A stretch of DNA of 64,000 nucleotides from CAVIQK01 sp963644945 (GCA_963644945.1 CAVIQK010000001.1:62001-126000); one strand, 5' to 3'; positions 48,938-56,917 are shown, numbered from the stretch's first letter. Notes: generated by a model from the sequence alone, not told the origin. Translations and numbers: made by a program.

Positions 48938-49493
48938 AAATGTCCCCAACATTATATCTCTTACAAGAATAATACTATTCCCCGTTTTGTTCGTTTTGTT
49001 CTTTACCAAGTGCTATATCGCAACGGCAGCATTCTTTTTGTTGCTTTGCTTTACGGACTTCATAGACGGTTATATTGCAAGGAAATATAAACTTGTCTCC
49101 GCTATGGGCAAGTTTTTGGATCCGATAGCCGACAAAATATTGGTAGTTTCTGCCATGATATTGCTTGCCACCTCTCTAAAAGGCGAAGGACTTATATACA
49201 ACCTCGAATTATATTCCTACTCAATATGTTTTACTATCATAATAGCAAGAGATTTTATCGTGTCGGGGTTTAGACTCGTAGCCGTCGAAAAAGGCGTCGT
49301 CATACCGGCAGACATTTGGGGCAAAATCAAAACATTTTCCCTAGATATTGCCCTCGGTCTTTTGTTTTTGATCTCGTACCACGAAGTAATTTTATATATA
49401 GGCATCGCCATTTTATATTTCGCCACACTTATTTCAATAATAGGCGGTATAAATTATATAGTTAAAAACAAAGAAGTTCTAAAAGACAACTAA
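48930..49493 (+). CDS. pgsA: CDP-diacylglycerol--glycerol-3-phosphate 3-phosphatidyltransferase
   Basis: 187 residues from the ATG at 48930, which overlaps the rmuC stop by 8 bases and follows GGAGGCGG. The N-terminus NVPNIISLTRI is the family hallmark. The CDP-alcohol phosphatidyltransferase motif DG-x2-AR-x8-G-x3-D-x3-D is intact (DGYIARKYKLVSAMGKFLDPIADK region, about residues 41-64). Several membrane helices follow. It makes phosphatidylglycerol phosphate, the first committed step to phosphatidylglycerol and cardiolipin, in the inner leaflet. PG is also the diacylglyceryl donor for lipoproteins, which this region encodes in abundance, though the link may be coincidental. Confidence 0.95.
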   Translation: MNKNVPNIISLTRIILFPVLFVLFFTKCYIATAAFFLLLCFTDFIDGYIARKYKLVSAMGKFLDPIADKILVVSAMILLATSLKGEGLIYNLELYSYSICFTIIIARDFIVSGFRLVAVEKGVVIPADIWGKIKTFSLDIALGLLFLISYHEVILYIGIAILYFATLISIIGGINYIVKNKEVLKDN

Positions 49494-49520
49494 ACAAAAA
49501 TTCCATTTACGAACAAATAA

Positions 49521-49557
49521 AAAAAGAAACGATGCATAAAAGCATAGTTTCTTTTTA
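49521..49557. terminator. Terminator between convergent pgsA and the 4Fe-4S protein gene
   Basis: AAAAAGAAAC with ATGC pairs with GCAT and GTTTCTTTTT (one mismatch) around an ATAAAA loop. T-runs occur on both strands, so it may serve both converging transcripts. Confidence 0.8.
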
Positions 49558-49581
49558 TTTTATCGGATCTAGATTTATTTT

Positions 49582-50325
49582 TTAATCGAGAATTTTACCG
49601 TCCAAAGAAATGGTTACCACTTGCCAAGGAATGAATTTTCCACTGTTTTGCAATGCATTTTTCACTGCATTCTCCATTCCTCCGCAGCAAGGAACTTCCA
49701 TACGTACTACCGTCACGCTCTTTATATCGTTGTTTGCGATAATATCGGTAAGTTTTTCGGAGTAATCGACAGAGTCGAGTTTAGGGCATCCTACTATGGT
49801 GATTTTACCTTTCATAAAATCTTCGTGCATGTTGGCGTATGCATAAGCGGTACAGTCCGCTGCGACCAAAAGTTTTGCTCCGTCGAAGTAAGGTGCCGTA
49901 GGGCTTACGAGTTTTATTTGGCAAGGCCATTGACCAAGACGAGAAATGTTTCTTGTCGGAATAGAATTAGTATTTTCTTCCTCTTTTTCGGCTTCGTGTT
50001 TTATCATCATTGCTTTGTGTCCGGGGCATCCTGCATGATGGCCACCACCAAGACTCATTCCGCCTGCCTTCATTTTTTCTTGCATTTTTGCTTGTTTATT
50101 CTTGATTACCGCTTCTTCGTCATAAGCAGCCGCTTCTCTTTCGACGAATGTTATCGCACCGGTAGGGCAAGAGGGGAGGCAGTCGCCGAATCCGTCGCAA
50201 TAGTCGTCACGAGTGAGTTTTGCCTTTCCGTCAACCATTTCGATTGCACCTTCGTGGCAGGCGTTGGCGCAAGCGCCACAACCGTTACATTTTTCTTCGT
50301 CAATTTGAATAATTTTTCTTTTCAT
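49582..50325 (-). CDS. 4Fe-4S ferredoxin-type protein of anaerobic bacteria
   Basis: 247 residues. The first cluster motif is complete: C13-x2-C16-x2-C19-x3-C23. The second has C43, C49 and C53-P, but the position of its second cysteine is Phe46, so that site would be incomplete or use another ligand. A Gly/His linker with GCPGH follows (about 100), then a C-terminal domain (about 135-247) with conserved cysteines in AADCTAYAY, VGCPKLD and VPCCGGME. Such proteins are common in clostridia and presumably carry electrons. The start overlaps the upstream DUF1858 gene in ATGA, so the two are translationally coupled. Confidence 0.85.
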   Translation of the reverse strand: MKRKIIQIDEEKCNGCGACANACHEGAIEMVDGKAKLTRDDYCDGFGDCLPSCPTGAITFVEREAAAYDEEAVIKNKQAKMQEKMKAGGMSLGGGHHAGCPGHKAMMIKHEAEKEEENTNSIPTRNISRLGQWPCQIKLVSPTAPYFDGAKLLVAADCTAYAYANMHEDFMKGKITIVGCPKLDSVDYSEKLTDIIANNDIKSVTVVRMEVPCCGGMENAVKNALQNSGKFIPWQVVTISLDGKILD

Positions 50326-50561
50326 CTTACTTCTCCTTTGATTATTTCAAAACCTCTTGATATAAATGCTTGTTCTATTTGTTCTATGGGGATATTTTTC
50401 ATATTAGATCCCTTTACTATTGACACCTTTTTCCCGAGAGTCGCCAGAGCGATAGGGTTGGTTATTGACGAAAACCCAAGACCTTCCAAAATTTCTTTGG
50501 CTTCGGGATGTTCTTTTACCGTCACCGCAACCGGTACTGAAAAATTGATAGTTTTTGTCAT
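50322..50561 (-). CDS. DUF1858 domain protein
   Basis: 79 residues, the size of a stand-alone DUF1858 (ScdA N-terminal-like) domain. The pattern VTVKEHPEAKEILEGLGF near residues 12-30 and GKKVSIVKGSNMKNIPIEQIEQAF after it is typical. Domains of this family are attached to hybrid-cluster and iron-sulfur repair proteins, so a redox role is likely. AAAGGAG precedes the ATG. It is the first gene of a two-gene unit with the 4Fe-4S protein. Confidence 0.85.
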   Translation of the reverse strand: MTKTINFSVPVAVTVKEHPEAKEILEGLGFSSITNPIALATLGKKVSIVKGSNMKNIPIEQIEQAFISRGFEIIKGEVR

Positions 50562-50584
50562 ACTTTTATCTCCTTTATGGTCAC

Positions 50585-50626
50585 ATTGTACAACAAAAAA
50601 CGGGCAAAGTATGTTGTAAAAACAAC
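50585..50626 (-). promoter_or_regulatory. Promoter with an FNR-geometry palindrome upstream of the DUF1858/4Fe-4S operon
   Basis: On the minus strand a -10 TACAAT (50590-50585) has no usable -35. Instead the palindrome GTTGT-AAAA-ACAAC (50613-50626) is centred at 50619.5. That is about 41.5 bases before a start site near 50578, the class II activator position. The 5-4-5 geometry is the same as FNR/CRP-family sites. The adjacent Crp/Fnr regulator gene is the obvious candidate binder. Confidence 0.55.
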
Positions 50627-50647
50627 GAAAACAAAAAAATATTAAAA

Positions 50648-51319
50648 TTATAAAAGTTTTTTCAAAGTGAAAGAGTTTTTGTCAAAGTCAATTAGCCCCT
50701 CATCTCTCATTTTTGAGAGTTCGTTGGACATCGCACTTCTGTCTACGAACAAAAAGTCCGCAAGTTGTTGTCTATTAAAAGGAATAATTATATGCGATTT
50801 CTTTTGAATGCGAGCCTCTTCCGAAAGATAAGAGATAAGTTTTTCACGAGTGCTTCTTCTTGAAACATGTTCAAGTTTCAAGACGAGTTTTTGATTCTTT
50901 TCGGCAATTATACGGAAAATGTTTTGTATAAAAATCGCATGAAAAATGCAATTTGACGTGCAAGAAGTAAGCGCATGCTTTGCGTCAATGAAAGCCACAA
51001 CGCAATTTTCGGTTGCGACTACATCGTTAAAAGCCTCCTGCGTGTTGGAAAAGGCATAAGCCTCCCCGAAGGTGTCGCCTGCCGATATTTTGCCTATAAT
51101 ACTGCGATTTCCCCAAAAATCATCACTTTGAATAAGCATCGCCCCTTCAAGAAGGATGGCAAGACTACCCATTTTTTCGCCTTGTTCCACAACATAACAC
51201 CCTTTCTTGTACTCCTTTGTTTTCATGTCAAGGCAAGATAAAAGCGTGACGAGATCTTTCTCATCAATGTTTCTAAAAATGTTGGCTCTCTTTAATATAT
51301 GTATATAATCTTCTATCAT
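50648..51319 (-). CDS. Crp/Fnr-family transcriptional regulator
   Basis: 223 residues from the ATG at 51319. A longer reading frame upstream would begin before this gene's own promoter. An N-terminal cyclic-nucleotide-binding-like beta roll (about 15-125) contains GEKMGSLAILLEGAM and GDTFGEAYAF. A long dimer helix follows, then a winged HTH at about 150-220 with FNRQQLADFLFVDRSAMSNELSKMRDEG. The N-terminal four-cysteine cluster of E. coli FNR is absent, so direct oxygen sensing of that type is unlikely; heme/NO- or nitrite-linked sensing as in HcpR-like members is possible. It sits next to the DUF1858/4Fe-4S genes, whose promoter carries a matching palindrome. Confidence 0.9.
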   Translation of the reverse strand: MIEDYIHILKRANIFRNIDEKDLVTLLSCLDMKTKEYKKGCYVVEQGEKMGSLAILLEGAMLIQSDDFWGNRSIIGKISAGDTFGEAYAFSNTQEAFNDVVATENCVVAFIDAKHALTSCTSNCIFHAIFIQNIFRIIAEKNQKLVLKLEHVSRRSTREKLISYLSEEARIQKKSHIIIPFNRQQLADFLFVDRSAMSNELSKMRDEGLIDFDKNSFTLKKLL

Positions 51320-51356
51320 AAAACTATTATACCTATATATATAAATATCTAAAAAC

Positions 51357-51385
51357 ATACTACCAAACAACAATCTAAAAGTCAA
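51357..51385 (-). promoter_or_regulatory. Promoter of the Crp/Fnr regulator gene
   Basis: On the minus strand TTGACT (51385-51380), 17-base spacer, TAGTAT (51362-51357). The start site near 51350 excludes the longer upstream start. Confidence 0.7.
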
Positions 51386-51457
51386 GAATAGAACGTGTTT
51401 CGGGTACCTAAACAAAGACTTGCGAAAAAACAAAATTGTTTCACAACATTATATTTT

Positions 51458-51471
51458 GTTGCAAGTGCAAC
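51458..51471. promoter_or_regulatory. Second FNR-geometry palindrome between the Crp/Fnr gene and nrdD
   Basis: GTTGC-AAGT-GCAAC is a perfect 5-4-5 inverted repeat like the one at 50613-50626. Just beside it CAACA...TGTTG (51445-51462 area) forms another overlapping inverted repeat. It lies about 110 bases upstream of the regulator start site and about 190 upstream of the nrdD start site. Confidence 0.45.
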
Positions 51472-51565
51472 CAAGCCCAAAAAACGGTGTCAAAAAACGT
51501 CGAAGTTTTCCCAAAAATCCCCAAATTTTTACAATTTCAAAAAATAGTTGTTTCACATGCCTTGA

Positions 51566-51650
51566 CCACAATATATTGTGTTTGCCCTAAAAATTTCACA
51601 CAAGAAATTGTATTTTTAATATTGACAACAAAATATATATTTGATAGAAT
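51566..51650 (+). promoter_or_regulatory. nrdD promoter with two NrdR-box-like palindromes
   Basis: Promoter: TTGACA (51622-51627), 17-base spacer, TAGAAT (51645-51650). Palindrome 1, CCACAATATATTGTGT (51566-51581), fits the NrdR box consensus acaCwAtATaTwgtgt closely. Palindrome 2, around AAATATATATTT (51629-51644), fills the spacer between -35 and -10. Their centres are 63 bases apart, about six helical turns, so both lie on the same DNA face. NrdR repression of nrd operons is established; the nrdR gene is not in this window. Confidence 0.65.
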
Positions 51651-51685
51651 TACAAGGCACATAAATTAGATCAGGAGTAAGAATC

Positions 51686-54055
51686 ATGTATGAAGTAAAA
51701 AAGAGAGACGGACAAGTAGTAAGATTTGACATTTCTAAAATAAGAGATGCTATCGAAAAGGCATTCAGGAGTTGCGAAAAGGAATATACCGACGACGTAT
51801 TAGACCTATTGGCACTCAAAGTAACCGCCGAATTTTCCAAGAAAATCAAAGACGGTGTCGTATCTGTCGAAGACATCCAAGACAGTGTCGAAGTCGTGTT
51901 GATTCAAGCAGGTTACGTCGATGTATCCAAAGCCTATATTCTATATAGAAAGAAGCACGAAGGACTTCGTAACGTCAACAGTGCCGTATTTGACTACAAA
52001 AAGACCATTGACAACTACCTCAAAATAGCCGACTGGAGAGTCAAAGAGAACTCTACCGTCACCTATTCTGTCGGTGGTTTGATTTTGTCCAACTCCGGTG
52101 CCATCACCGCCAACTATTGGTTGTCCGAAATATATGACGGAGAAACCGAACAAGCCCACAGAAATGCCGATATTCATATTCACGACTTGTCAATGCTTAC
52201 CGGTTACTGCGCAGGTTGGTCGCTAAAACAACTCATCAAAGAAGGTCTTGGCGGAGTCCCCGGAAAAATTACTTCATCACCCGCCACGCACTTGTCCACC
52301 CTATGCAACCAAATGGTCAACTTCCTTGGTATCATGCAAAACGAATGGGCAGGCGCACAAGCATTTTCTTCATTCGACACATACCTTGCTCCTTTCGTAA
52401 AGGCAGACAACCTTTCATATAAAGAAGTAAAACAATGCATCCAATCTTTCGTGTACGGAGTCAACACTCCTTCACGTTGGGGTACGCAAGCGCCTTTCAC
52501 CAACGTCACTCTAGACTGGGTAGTTCCTAACGACCTTGCAGAACTTCCCGCCCTTGTCGGTGGCAAAGAAATGCCCTTCAAATATAAAGATTGCGAAAAA
52601 GAAATGGCAATGGTCAACAAAGCATTTATCGAAATAATGATAGAAGGCGATGCCAACGGCAGAGGATTCCAATATCCTATCCCGACCTACTCCATAACCA
52701 AAGATTTTGACTGGTCCGAAACCGAAAACAACAAACTTCTTTTCGAAATGACCGCAAAATACGGCACCCCTTACTTCTCCAACTATATCAACAGCGATAT
52801 GGAGCCGTCCGACGTTCGTTCCATGTGTTGCAGACTTCGTCTTGACCTAAGAGAACTACGTAAAAAATCCGGTGGATTTTTCGGAAGCGGTGAGTCAACC
52901 GGTTCAGTCGGTGTCGTCACCATCAACATGCCGAGAATAGCCTATCTTTCCAAGTCCGAAGAAGAATTCTACACCAGACTTGACAAGATGATGGACATCT
53001 CCGCAAGATCGCTAAAAACCAAGAGAGAAACCATCACAAAACTTCTAGAAGCCGGTCTATATCCCTACACCAAGAGATACCTAGGCACATTCGCCAACCA
53101 CTTCTCGACCATCGGTCTTGTCGGCATGAACGAAGCATGTTTGAACGCTCGTTGGATTAGAAAAGACCTTACCAACAAGAAGGCACAACAATTCACCAAA
53201 GACGTTCTCAACCACATGAGAGAAAAACTTTCCGACTACCAAGAATTATACGGAGATCTCTACAACTTGGAAGCAACCCCTGCAGAATCTACCGCATATC
53301 GTCTTGCAAAACACGACAAGGAGAGATACCCCGACATCATCACCGCCAACGATACGGTTGACGATACCCCTTACTACACCAACAGTTCGCACTTGCCCGT
53401 AGGTTATACCTCCGACATATTCGATGCACTCGACATCCAAGACGAATTGCAAACCCTTTACACATCCGGTACGGTTTTCCACGCATTCCTCGGACAAAAA
53501 CTCCCCAGTTGGAAATCTGCTGCGGAACTCGTCAGAAAGATTGCCGAAAACTATAAACTACCTTACTACACGCTAAGCCCCACTTATTCGGTTTGTGCAA
53601 AACACGGTTATCTCGAAGGCGAGCAAAAGACCTGCCCCATCTGTGGAAATGTCACCGAAGTATATTCCAGAATCACCGGATATTATCGTCCCGTACAAAA
53701 CTGGAACGCCGGTAAAACCGCAGAATTCAAGTGCAGAAAGACATACGATATAGGCAAATCAAAACTCAAAACACATGTCGAAGTAAAACATGAAGAAGAA
53801 AAAGTTGCCACCGAAAACGTAGGTTCCGAAATTCTCTTGTTCACCACCAAGACATGCCCCAACTGCAAGATGAGTAAACTTATGCTCGACAAAGCCGGCA
53901 TCCAATACACCGTAATCGATGCAGAAGACCAAAAAGATCTCACCGTATCATACGGAGTAAAGAAAGCCCCGACGATGCTTGTACCCAACGGCAACGATTA
54001 CGACCGTTACGACAATGCAAGCGAAATCAAAAAATATATCGAATCGGTAAAATAA
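51686..54055 (+). CDS. nrdD: Anaerobic (class III) ribonucleoside-triphosphate reductase fused to a redoxin domain
   Basis: 789 residues. An ATP-cone allosteric domain (about 1-92) is followed by the ten-stranded barrel with C381-C382 in the SMCCRL loop, the likely thiyl-radical cysteine region. The zinc site has CAKHG...CPIC near 633-650. The glycyl-radical motif RITGYY has the radical at G665. A C-terminal glutaredoxin/thioredoxin-like domain (about 715-789) carries CPNC at 724-727, which is not part of ordinary NrdD. It makes deoxynucleotides without oxygen. The fused redoxin and adjacent thioredoxin reductase suggest that electrons come from NADPH by way of thiols instead of formate; that is an inference. 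AGGAG precedes the ATG. Two bases separate it from trxB. Confidence 0.95.
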   Translation: MYEVKKRDGQVVRFDISKIRDAIEKAFRSCEKEYTDDVLDLLALKVTAEFSKKIKDGVVSVEDIQDSVEVVLIQAGYVDVSKAYILYRKKHEGLRNVNSAVFDYKKTIDNYLKIADWRVKENSTVTYSVGGLILSNSGAITANYWLSEIYDGETEQAHRNADIHIHDLSMLTGYCAGWSLKQLIKEGLGGVPGKITSSPATHLSTLCNQMVNFLGIMQNEWAGAQAFSSFDTYLAPFVKADNLSYKEVKQCIQSFVYGVNTPSRWGTQAPFTNVTLDWVVPNDLAELPALVGGKEMPFKYKDCEKEMAMVNKAFIEIMIEGDANGRGFQYPIPTYSITKDFDWSETENNKLLFEMTAKYGTPYFSNYINSDMEPSDVRSMCCRLRLDLRELRKKSGGFFGSGESTGSVGVVTINMPRIAYLSKSEEEFYTRLDKMMDISARSLKTKRETITKLLEAGLYPYTKRYLGTFANHFSTIGLVGMNEACLNARWIRKDLTNKKAQQFTKDVLNHMREKLSDYQELYGDLYNLEATPAESTAYRLAKHDKERYPDIITANDTVDDTPYYTNSSHLPVGYTSDIFDALDIQDELQTLYTSGTVFHAFLGQKLPSWKSAAELVRKIAENYKLPYYTLSPTYSVCAKHGYLEGEQKTCPICGNVTEVYSRITGYYRPVQNWNAGKTAEFKCRKTYDIGKSKLKTHVEVKHEEEKVATENVGSEILLFTTKTCPNCKMSKLMLDKAGIQYTVIDAEDQKDLTVSYGVKKAPTMLVPNGNDYDRYDNASEIKKYIESVK

Positions 54056-54057
54056 AA

Positions 54058-54963
54058 ATGTTTGACGTAATAGTAATAGGATCAGGGACGGCGGGAATGA
54101 CCGCCGCTCTCTATATAAGGAGAGCAGGAAAAACCGTTCTTCTGTTTGAAAGCGAAGGCGTAGGCGGACAAATCGCCAATTCGCCGAGAGTCGAGAATAT
54201 TCCTTCGATCAAGTCAATATCGGGATCCGACTTTTCCGACAAGTTGTTCGAACAAGTCAGCGAAATGGGTGCAGAACTCGAATTTGGCAAAGTACTGTCT
54301 GTCGAGAAAAAGGACGGCATTTTCGAAGTCGAAACCGAATACGGCAAATATGAGTCCAAATCTGTAATTATAGCCACCGGTGTTCACCACAAAAACGTCG
54401 GTATAGCCAGAGAAGAAGAACTCGTCGGACACGGAGTAAGTTATTGTGCAGTTTGCGACGGAGCCTTCTACAAAGGCGAAGACGTCGTTTTGGTAGGCGA
54501 TGCCAACACCGCCCTTCAATACGGAATTTTACTATCCAACTATTGCAAAAAAGTCTATATTTGCACATGGATGGACAGATTTTTCGGCGACAAAGCGCTT
54601 TCGGACGTCTTGATGTCAAAACCCAACGTAGAATGGGTAAAGAACGTCAACCTCAAAGAGTTCGTCGGTGAAGAAGTCGAAGCCTGCATATTTGAAGATC
54701 GCACCACAGGGAAAGATATAAAAATCGATTGCAAAGCATGTTTTATAGCAATCGGTCAAATTCCCGACAACAAGAGATTCGAAAACATAGTTGACCTAGA
54801 CAAATACGGCTACATTATTTCCGACGAAACATGCACCACCAAGACGGCAGGTGTATATGTTGCGGGAGATACAAGGACCAAGACCGTAAGACAACTATCT
54901 ACGGCAATAGGCGACGGAGCGGTAGCCGGCACATCGGCAGTGTTATATGTAGATAAATTATAG
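54058..54963 (+). CDS. trxB: Thioredoxin reductase-like flavoprotein
   Basis: 301 residues, normal for the low-molecular-weight type. FAD motif GSGTAGMTAALYIRRAG at about 7-23, the redox-active C130-x2-C133 in SYCAVCDGAFY, the NADPH motif VLVGDANTAL (about 143-152) and the C-terminal GVYVAGDTRTKTVRQLSTAIGDGA are all present. The second glycine-rich motif has GDANTA where GGGNSA is usual, a sequence sometimes linked with altered nucleotide preference. It starts 2 bases after nrdD, and so most likely recharges the redoxin domain fused to NrdD. Confidence 0.92.
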   Translation: MFDVIVIGSGTAGMTAALYIRRAGKTVLLFESEGVGGQIANSPRVENIPSIKSISGSDFSDKLFEQVSEMGAELEFGKVLSVEKKDGIFEVETEYGKYESKSVIIATGVHHKNVGIAREEELVGHGVSYCAVCDGAFYKGEDVVLVGDANTALQYGILLSNYCKKVYICTWMDRFFGDKALSDVLMSKPNVEWVKNVNLKEFVGEEVEACIFEDRTTGKDIKIDCKACFIAIGQIPDNKRFENIVDLDKYGYIISDETCTTKTAGVYVAGDTRTKTVRQLSTAIGDGAVAGTSAVLYVDKL

Positions 54964-54964
54964 T

Positions 54965-55654
54965 ATGAAAATTTACGGAATGGAAAAATTTTCACTCGTA
55001 GATTACGAGGGAAAAGTAGCATGCACATTATGGACGGCGAAATGCAATTTTCGCTGTCCTTTTTGCCATAACTCAAGTCTAGTTGACGGTGTTCTTCCGG
55101 ACGAAATACCCGAAGAAGACATTTTTGAATATCTCGAAAAACGTAAAAACATTTTGGACGGTGTTTGCGTAACCGGAGGCGAGCCTACTCTCAACCGTGA
55201 TCTTCCCCAATTTCTAAAAAGAATAAAAGATTACGGTTATCAAATAAAACTCGACACCAACGGCACCAACCCCGACATGTTAGAAGAGATTTTTGATAAA
55301 AACCTAGTCGATTATGTTGCGATGGACATTAAAAACAGCCCCGAAAAATATTACTTGACCGCAGGAAGAGAACCCGATTTTGACAAAATCAAGCGGAGCA
55401 TCCAACTAATCAAAACCAAAGTCGATTACGAATTTAGGACTACTCTCGTTTCCGAACTTCACGAAGAAAGCGACCTAAAAGGCATGGGCGAACTTGTAGG
55501 GGAAGTAAAAAGATTTTACCTACAAAAATTCGAAGACAACGGCAACTGCCTTTTAGACGGCCTAAGTGCAGTCCCGATAGAAGATGCGAAAAGATTTGCA
55601 GAGATTCTATCTTCCTATGTCGGCACCAAAGTCGTTTTGAGAAGTTACGAATAA
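54965..55654 (+). CDS. nrdG: Anaerobic ribonucleotide reductase activating protein (radical SAM)
   Basis: 229 residues. The radical-SAM cluster motif C27-x3-C31-x2-C34 (CNFRCPFC) is near the N-terminus, with the GGEPTL SAM-binding segment at about 76-81. The protein cleaves S-adenosylmethionine to install the glycyl radical on NrdD. Sequence and length fit the longer NrdG group common in clostridia. It begins 1 base after trxB, so nrdD-trxB-nrdG is one tight operon. Confidence 0.94.
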   Translation: MKIYGMEKFSLVDYEGKVACTLWTAKCNFRCPFCHNSSLVDGVLPDEIPEEDIFEYLEKRKNILDGVCVTGGEPTLNRDLPQFLKRIKDYGYQIKLDTNGTNPDMLEEIFDKNLVDYVAMDIKNSPEKYYLTAGREPDFDKIKRSIQLIKTKVDYEFRTTLVSELHEESDLKGMGELVGEVKRFYLQKFEDNGNCLLDGLSAVPIEDAKRFAEILSSYVGTKVVLRSYE

Positions 55655-55661
55655 ATCGCAC

Positions 55662-55690
55662 TTGAAAGGAAGGGAAAAGCAGTATATAAT
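55662..55690 (+). promoter_or_regulatory. Promoter of the lactaldehyde reductase gene
   Basis: TTGAAA (55662-55667), 17-base spacer, TATAAT (55685-55690). The start site is near 55697, so the ATG at 55727 is used. Confidence 0.7.
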
Positions 55691-55726
55691 ATAGGTACAA
55701 AATCAATCTTGCAAGGAGAAAATAAC

Positions 55727-56875
55727 ATGGCAAACAGATTTGTATTAAACGAAACAAGTTATCACGGAAAAGGAGCGATAAAAGAAATCGCCACCGAAGT
55801 AAAAGCAAGAGGCTTCAAAAAGTGCCTTGTTTGTGTAGATCCGGACCTAGTAAGATTTGGAGTTTCCAAAAAAGTCACCGACATTTTGGATGCAGCCAAT
55901 ATCTCTTACGAACTATATACCGAAATCAAACCCAACCCCACTGTTGACAACGTAAAACACGGTGTTTCCGCATTCAAAAAGAGCGGAGCCGATGCCATCA
56001 TCGCAATAGGTGGCGGATCCTCTATGGACACTGCCAAAGCAATAGGCATCATCATCAAGAACCCCGAATTTGAAGACGTCGTCAGTCTAGAAGGCGTTGC
56101 CCCCACCAAAAATAAATGTGTACCGATTATAGCCGTCCCCACCACCGCAGGCACAGCCGCCGAAGTCACCATCAACTACGTCATCACCGACACCGAGAAG
56201 AATAGAAAAATGGTCTGTGTTGACGTTCATGACATCCCTGTCGTAGCAGTGGTAGATCCCGACATGATGTCCACAATGCCCAAAGGCTTGACTGCCGCAA
56301 CGGGTATGGACGCACTCACACATGCAATCGAAGGTTATATCACACTCGGCGCATGGGAACTTTCCGACATGTTCCACCTAAAAGCCATCGAAATTATTTC
56401 AAAGAGCCTAAGAAGTGCAGTCAAAAACGAAGCCGAAGGCAGAACAGGTATGGCTCTCGGTCAATACATTGCCGGCATGGGCTTTTCCAACGTAGGACTC
56501 GGTATTGTTCACTCTATGGCACACCCCTTGGGCGCTCTTTACGACACCCCTCACGGAGTCGCCAATGCAATTATTCTACCTACCGTAATGGAGTATAACG
56601 CCCCCGCAACAGGCGAAAAATACAGAAATATCGCCAAGGCAATGGGAGTAAAAGGCGTTGACGAAATGGACCTCGAAACCGCAAGAAAGGCAGCAGTAGA
56701 TGCAGTCAAACAACTTGCCGAAGACGTAGGAATTCCTCACGACCTAAAAGAAATCGTAAAAGAAGAAGACCTTGACTTCCTTGCAGAATCTGCCTATGCA
56801 GATGCTTGTCGCCCCGGAAATCCCAGAGAAACAAGCGTTGCGGAAATCAAAGAACTCTACAAAAAACTTATCTAA
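55727..56875 (+). CDS. fucO: Iron-dependent alcohol dehydrogenase, lactaldehyde reductase (FucO-like)
   Basis: 382 residues from ATG 55727 with AAGGAG 11 bases upstream. It follows E. coli FucO closely from end to end: NRFVLNET start, GGGSSMDTAKAIGI (NAD site), the PTTAGTAAEVTINYVIT block, the metal-binding MDALTHAIEGYITLGAW, and VHSMAHPLGALYDTPHGVANAI. Fe-binding Asp and His residues of those motifs are intact. FucO reduces L-lactaldehyde to 1,2-propanediol in anaerobic fucose or rhamnose breakdown. No other fucose genes are next to it, so the physiological substrate could be another aldehyde. Confidence 0.9.
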   Translation: MANRFVLNETSYHGKGAIKEIATEVKARGFKKCLVCVDPDLVRFGVSKKVTDILDAANISYELYTEIKPNPTVDNVKHGVSAFKKSGADAIIAIGGGSSMDTAKAIGIIIKNPEFEDVVSLEGVAPTKNKCVPIIAVPTTAGTAAEVTINYVITDTEKNRKMVCVDVHDIPVVAVVDPDMMSTMPKGLTAATGMDALTHAIEGYITLGAWELSDMFHLKAIEIISKSLRSAVKNEAEGRTGMALGQYIAGMGFSNVGLGIVHSMAHPLGALYDTPHGVANAIILPTVMEYNAPATGEKYRNIAKAMGVKGVDEMDLETARKAAVDAVKQLAEDVGIPHDLKEIVKEEDLDFLAESAYADACRPGNPRETSVAEIKELYKKLI

Positions 56876-56878
56876 AAG

Positions 56879-56904
56879 AAAGAGTCCGCTAGACGGACTC
56901 TTTT
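56879..56904 (+). terminator. Terminator of the lactaldehyde reductase gene
   Basis: AAAGAGTCCG, CTAGA loop, CGGACTCTTTT. The ribosome binding site of the next gene follows it almost directly, so some readthrough or a promoter within the preceding gene would be needed. Confidence 0.85.
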
Positions 56905-56917
56905 GCTAAGGAGAAAC

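Noticed and set aside
51320..51433. Extended N-terminus of the Crp/Fnr regulator starting at 51433
   Set aside because: The gene's own promoter (51357-51385) lies within that extension, so the transcript would not contain the earlier start.
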